A stretch of DNA of 64,000 nt from DASUAS01 sp963720765. Lineage in GTDB: Bacteria; Actinomycetota; Acidimicrobiia; IMCC26256; DASPTH01. The notes below the pieces were generated by a model. That model was not told the DNA's origin, searched no databases, and was given only the letters and a program-made list of their open reading frames with translations. Shown piece by piece: positions 62,080-64,000 of this stretch (the stretch's first letter is position 1; each line of letters opens with the position of its first letter). The position numbers were made by a program, and so were the translations under genes. The stretch is taken from positions 310,001-374,000 of the forward strand of contig CAVRGS010000002.1 in the NCBI GenBank assembly GCA_963720765.1, written 5' to 3'.

Positions 62080-62591
62080 AGGGACGTTGGGCCCAGGGCC
62101 TCGAGCCGCGCGCGTTCTGCTGGATCATCAAGGATCGGCTGGCGGCGTCGGAGCGACCGGGCGGCTTCGCCCGCAACCACCGCAAGGTGCGGCGTCAGGA
62201 GGAGCTGATCTGGCTCATCGGCCACGGCTTCACGCACATCCTCTCGATGCTCGACTCGCCGCACAACCTCCACGCCTACGACGAAGCGGGCATCCCGCAC
62301 GCGCACGTACCCATCGGTCGGCACGACGAATGGCCCGACACGCTCCCGCGCCTGTACGCGACGCTCGGGTCGTGGTTGGCGAACCCGCAGGAGCACGTGC
62401 TCATCCACCACGAAGAGTTCGGCGACCGCCTGCTCGGGGTCCTCGCCGGGTACCTGCTGTACGCGGGGCTCGTCACCGAGGGTCCACACGCCACCGTCGT
62501 CATCGAGAAGATCACCGGCCGCCAGCTCGGCTCGGTGGCGCGCGAGATCGTCGCCGTCACCGTGGACGAGGGCATCGTCTCCCGGAGCTGA
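62076..62591 (+). CDS. Tyrosine-phosphatase-fold protein lacking the catalytic cysteine (pseudophosphatase)
   Basis: A 171-residue protein embedded between folP and folB. Its layout is that of a dual-specificity phosphatase: a strand/loop ILSMLDSPHNLHAYDEAGIP, HVPIGRHDEWPDTLPRLYA in place of the general-acid region, then VLIHHEEFGDRLLGVLAGYL followed by LYAGLVTEGPHATVVIE. In active enzymes the loop reads HCx5R followed by G(T/S) and an AAYL helix; here His replaces Cys and the Arg is kept. It is probably a phosphate- or phospholigand-binding pseudoenzyme. GTG 62076 overlaps the restored folP stop. Family not recognised by name. Confidence 0.6.
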   Translation: MKGRWAQGLEPRAFCWIIKDRLAASERPGGFARNHRKVRRQEELIWLIGHGFTHILSMLDSPHNLHAYDEAGIPHAHVPIGRHDEWPDTLPRLYATLGSWLANPQEHVLIHHEEFGDRLLGVLAGYLLYAGLVTEGPHATVVIEKITGRQLGSVAREIVAVTVDEGIVSRS

Positions 62592-62593
62592 GC

Positions 62594-62944
62594 ATGGGCA
62601 CCATCGTCATCAAGGGACTCCGAGAGCTCGGCATCCACGGCGTGCTGCCAGAGGAGCAGACCCGCCCGCAACCATTCGAGGTCGACGTCGAGCTCACCGT
62701 CGACGTCTCGTCGGCGGGGGAGAGCGACGCGCTCGACGACACCGTCGACTACTCCGCGGTCGCGGAGGCAGTGAGTCGGGTGGTGACGTCGGAGCGGTAC
62801 TTCCTGCTCGAACGACTGGCCACTCGCATCGCCGAGGTGTGTCGGGTCGACGAACGCGTCACCGGCGTGGTGGTCACGGTGCGCAAGCTGCACCCACCGG
62901 TGCGCGCCATGGTCGAGTTCGTCGCGGTGCGCGTCGAGCAGTGA
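62594..62944 (+). CDS. folB: Dihydroneopterin aldolase
   Basis: Cleaves 7,8-dihydroneopterin to 6-hydroxymethyl-dihydropterin. The 116-residue T-fold protein has KGLRELGIHGVLPEEQTRPQ, FEVDVELTVDV, DDTVDYSAVAEAVSRVV and the C-terminal VVVTVRKLHPPVRAMVE with the conserved Lys. ATG 62594 follows the pseudophosphatase stop by 2 bp. Its stop overlaps the folK start. Confidence 0.93.
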   Translation: MGTIVIKGLRELGIHGVLPEEQTRPQPFEVDVELTVDVSSAGESDALDDTVDYSAVAEAVSRVVTSERYFLLERLATRIAEVCRVDERVTGVVVTVRKLHPPVRAMVEFVAVRVEQ

Positions 62945-63414
62945 GGCGAGCCCATCTCGGGGTCGGCTCGAACCTCGGTGAACGGTTGGCGTACCTGCAG
63001 CTCGCGGTCGACGAGCTCGCGAAGGCCGACGGTGTGACGGTCGTCGGCGTGTCACCGGTCTACGAGACCGCGCCGGTCGGCGGCCCCGAGCAACCCGACT
63101 ACCTCAACGCGGTGGTCGCGGTCGACACCACGCTCACCGCGCGCGAACTTCTCCGCGTGGCGCAGGGCATCGAGGCCGAGGCCGAGCGCGTGCGCACCGT
63201 GCGCTGGGGTCCACGGACGCTCGACGTCGACCTGCTGCTGGTCGGCGACGAACGGATCGACGATCCCGACCTCGTGGTCCCGCACCCGCGCATGACCGAG
63301 CGGGCCTTCGTCATGGTGCCGCTCGCCGACCTCGACCCCGCGTGGACGACGCAGATACCGGCCGACAGCGACGCGGTGCGCCCGACCGGTCTAGCATTGT
63401 CGACGCCCGAGTAG
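62941..63414 (+). CDS. folK: 6-hydroxymethyl-7,8-dihydropterin pyrophosphokinase
   Basis: Transfers pyrophosphate from ATP to the pterin made by FolB. The 157-residue protein has GVGSNLGERLAYLQLAVDEL, PVYETAPVGGPEQPDYLNA, the Arg/Asp-rich RWGPRTLDVDLLLVGDERI (HPPK signature) and VPHPRMTERAFVMVPLADL. GTG 62941 overlaps the folB stop as GTGA. This completes pterin synthesis in one operon (folE, folP, folB, folK). Confidence 0.94.
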   Translation: MRRAHLGVGSNLGERLAYLQLAVDELAKADGVTVVGVSPVYETAPVGGPEQPDYLNAVVAVDTTLTARELLRVAQGIEAEAERVRTVRWGPRTLDVDLLLVGDERIDDPDLVVPHPRMTERAFVMVPLADLDPAWTTQIPADSDAVRPTGLALSTPE

Positions 63415-63471
63415 ACCGGCACCCGTCCCCGGGGCTGGAACGAAGTGGCGAGACCGACACACGAGGACTCC

Positions 63472-64000
63472 GTGGTGCACGACAGCCGATCGCAGCTGCC
63501 CTCCGGGGCGCTCGCCCTGGTGGGTCCGGGGCGCGCGGGGACCACCGTGGCCGTCGCCCTCGCCGCGCGCGGGTGGACTCCGGTCGCGGTCGCGGGTCGT
63601 GCGGTGGACGCACCGTCGACCGTCGAGGCCGCGGAACGCCTCGGGGTGTCGGTGGCCGAAGTCGCTGACGCCGGACGGGACGCCGACCTCGTCATCGTCG
63701 CCACGCCCGATGCCGCGATCGCCGACACCGGGCTCGCGCTGGCTGGCGGGTTGCGGCCCGGCGCGCTCGTCGTGCACCTCTCGGGCGCGTGTCCGGTCGA
63801 GGAGCTCGAGAAGCTGCAGGGTGAGCGGTCCGATGTCCAGATCGGCGCGCTGCACCCGCTGCAGTCGCTCCCGTCGGTCCAGCTCGGCCTCGAGCGCCTG
63901 CCCGGTTCGTGGTGCGCGGTCGACGGCCCACCTGCGGTCGAGCGCCTCGCGCTCTCGCTCGGCATGCGCCCGTTCCGCGTCGCACCCGGCGAGCGGGCGC
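63472..64000 (+). CDS. Rossmann-fold/DUF2520 protein (3' truncated)
   Basis: The frame is open to the end of the window (176 residues visible). It begins with the dinucleotide-binding ALALVGPGRAGTTVAVALAA, then DLVIVATPDAAIADTG and LVVHLSGACPVEELEKL, GALHPLQSLPSVQ: the pattern of the Rossmann-like/DUF2520 family related to pyrroline-5-carboxylate and ketopantoate reductases (Rv3603c type), often upstream of panC. GTG 63472 has GAGGA upstream; GTG 63445 is possible. In actinobacteria this gene commonly follows folK. Likely an oxidoreductase; substrate unknown. Confidence 0.85.
   Translation, partial: MVHDSRSQLPSGALALVGPGRAGTTVAVALAARGWTPVAVAGRAVDAPSTVEAAERLGVSVAEVADAGRDADLVIVATPDAAIADTGLALAGGLRPGALVVHLSGACPVEELEKLQGERSDVQIGALHPLQSLPSVQLGLERLPGSWCAVDGPPAVERLALSLGMRPFRVAPGERA

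Noticed and set aside
60219..62489. 756-residue minus-strand frame opposite the folate operon
   Set aside because: Antisense shadow of ftsH, folE and folP without any family motif.

Overview
The window is about 70% GC, uses GTG (sometimes TTG) starts freely, and is packed with GTGA/ATGA stop-start overlaps. Gene content points to an actinobacterium: a two-domain GlnE, paired TrkA proteins beside an OB-fold protein and an APC permease, the Ssd-TadABC-DUF4244-TadE-helicase block in the order known from Mycobacterium tuberculosis Rv3660c-Rv3649, a mycothiol-type sigma/anti-sigma pair, and tilS-hpt-ftsH-folE-folP-folB-folK. A deep-branching class such as Acidimicrobiia is my best guess; that is inference from gene families and order, not a measured placement. 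No rRNA, CRISPR array, prophage or insertion sequence was seen; there is one tRNA-Thr(CGT).

Layout. 0-4.1 kb: surface-glycan tailoring (SGNH fragment, O-carbamoyltransferase, acyltransferase-3/SGNH). 4.1-15.5 kb: glnE divergent from nadE, an EamA permease, a group 1/2 sigma factor, a secreted cysteine-repeat protein, a frameshifted molybdopterin oxidoreductase, a 24-aa membrane microprotein and a membrane protein. 15.6-23.0 kb: Tad pilus/secretion locus followed by a chagasin-like inhibitor and the DUF1998 helicase. 23.0-31.0 kb: LCP cell-wall ligase, lipoprotein, OB-fold protein, two TrkA subunits, APC permease and the proton-pumping pyrophosphatase. 31.0-32.1 kb: an AbiEi/DUF559-like gene between two inverted 45-bp palindromes. 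32.1-39.1 kb: DedA, topA, MFS exporter, tmk, holB, tRNA-Thr. 39.3-49.8 kb: an accessory oxidative-metabolism stretch (methyltransferase, nitronate monooxygenase, putative 2OG oxygenase, P450, FAD oxidoreductase, alpha/beta hydrolase, acyl-CoA ligase) with decayed cyclase and PIN fragments. 50.0-55.9 kb: signalling (GGDEF, Tyr phosphatase, double cupredoxin, cNMP-binding protein, degenerate EAL, SigR/RsrA). 55.9-64.0 kb: metalloprotease-TilS, Hpt, FtsH, the folate operon with an embedded pseudophosphatase, and the start of a DUF2520 gene.

Two themes cut across the genes. First, at least eight sites show single-base shifts, mostly +1 beside short G/C runs, in genes that include normally essential ones (folP, tilS, ftsH). 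These look more like assembly indels than decay and create false fusions and truncations. Second, a TATCCT-like -10 element sits 6-8 nt before several start codons (nadE, folP, sigR, dedA, the Tyr phosphatase), the geometry expected of leaderless transcripts.
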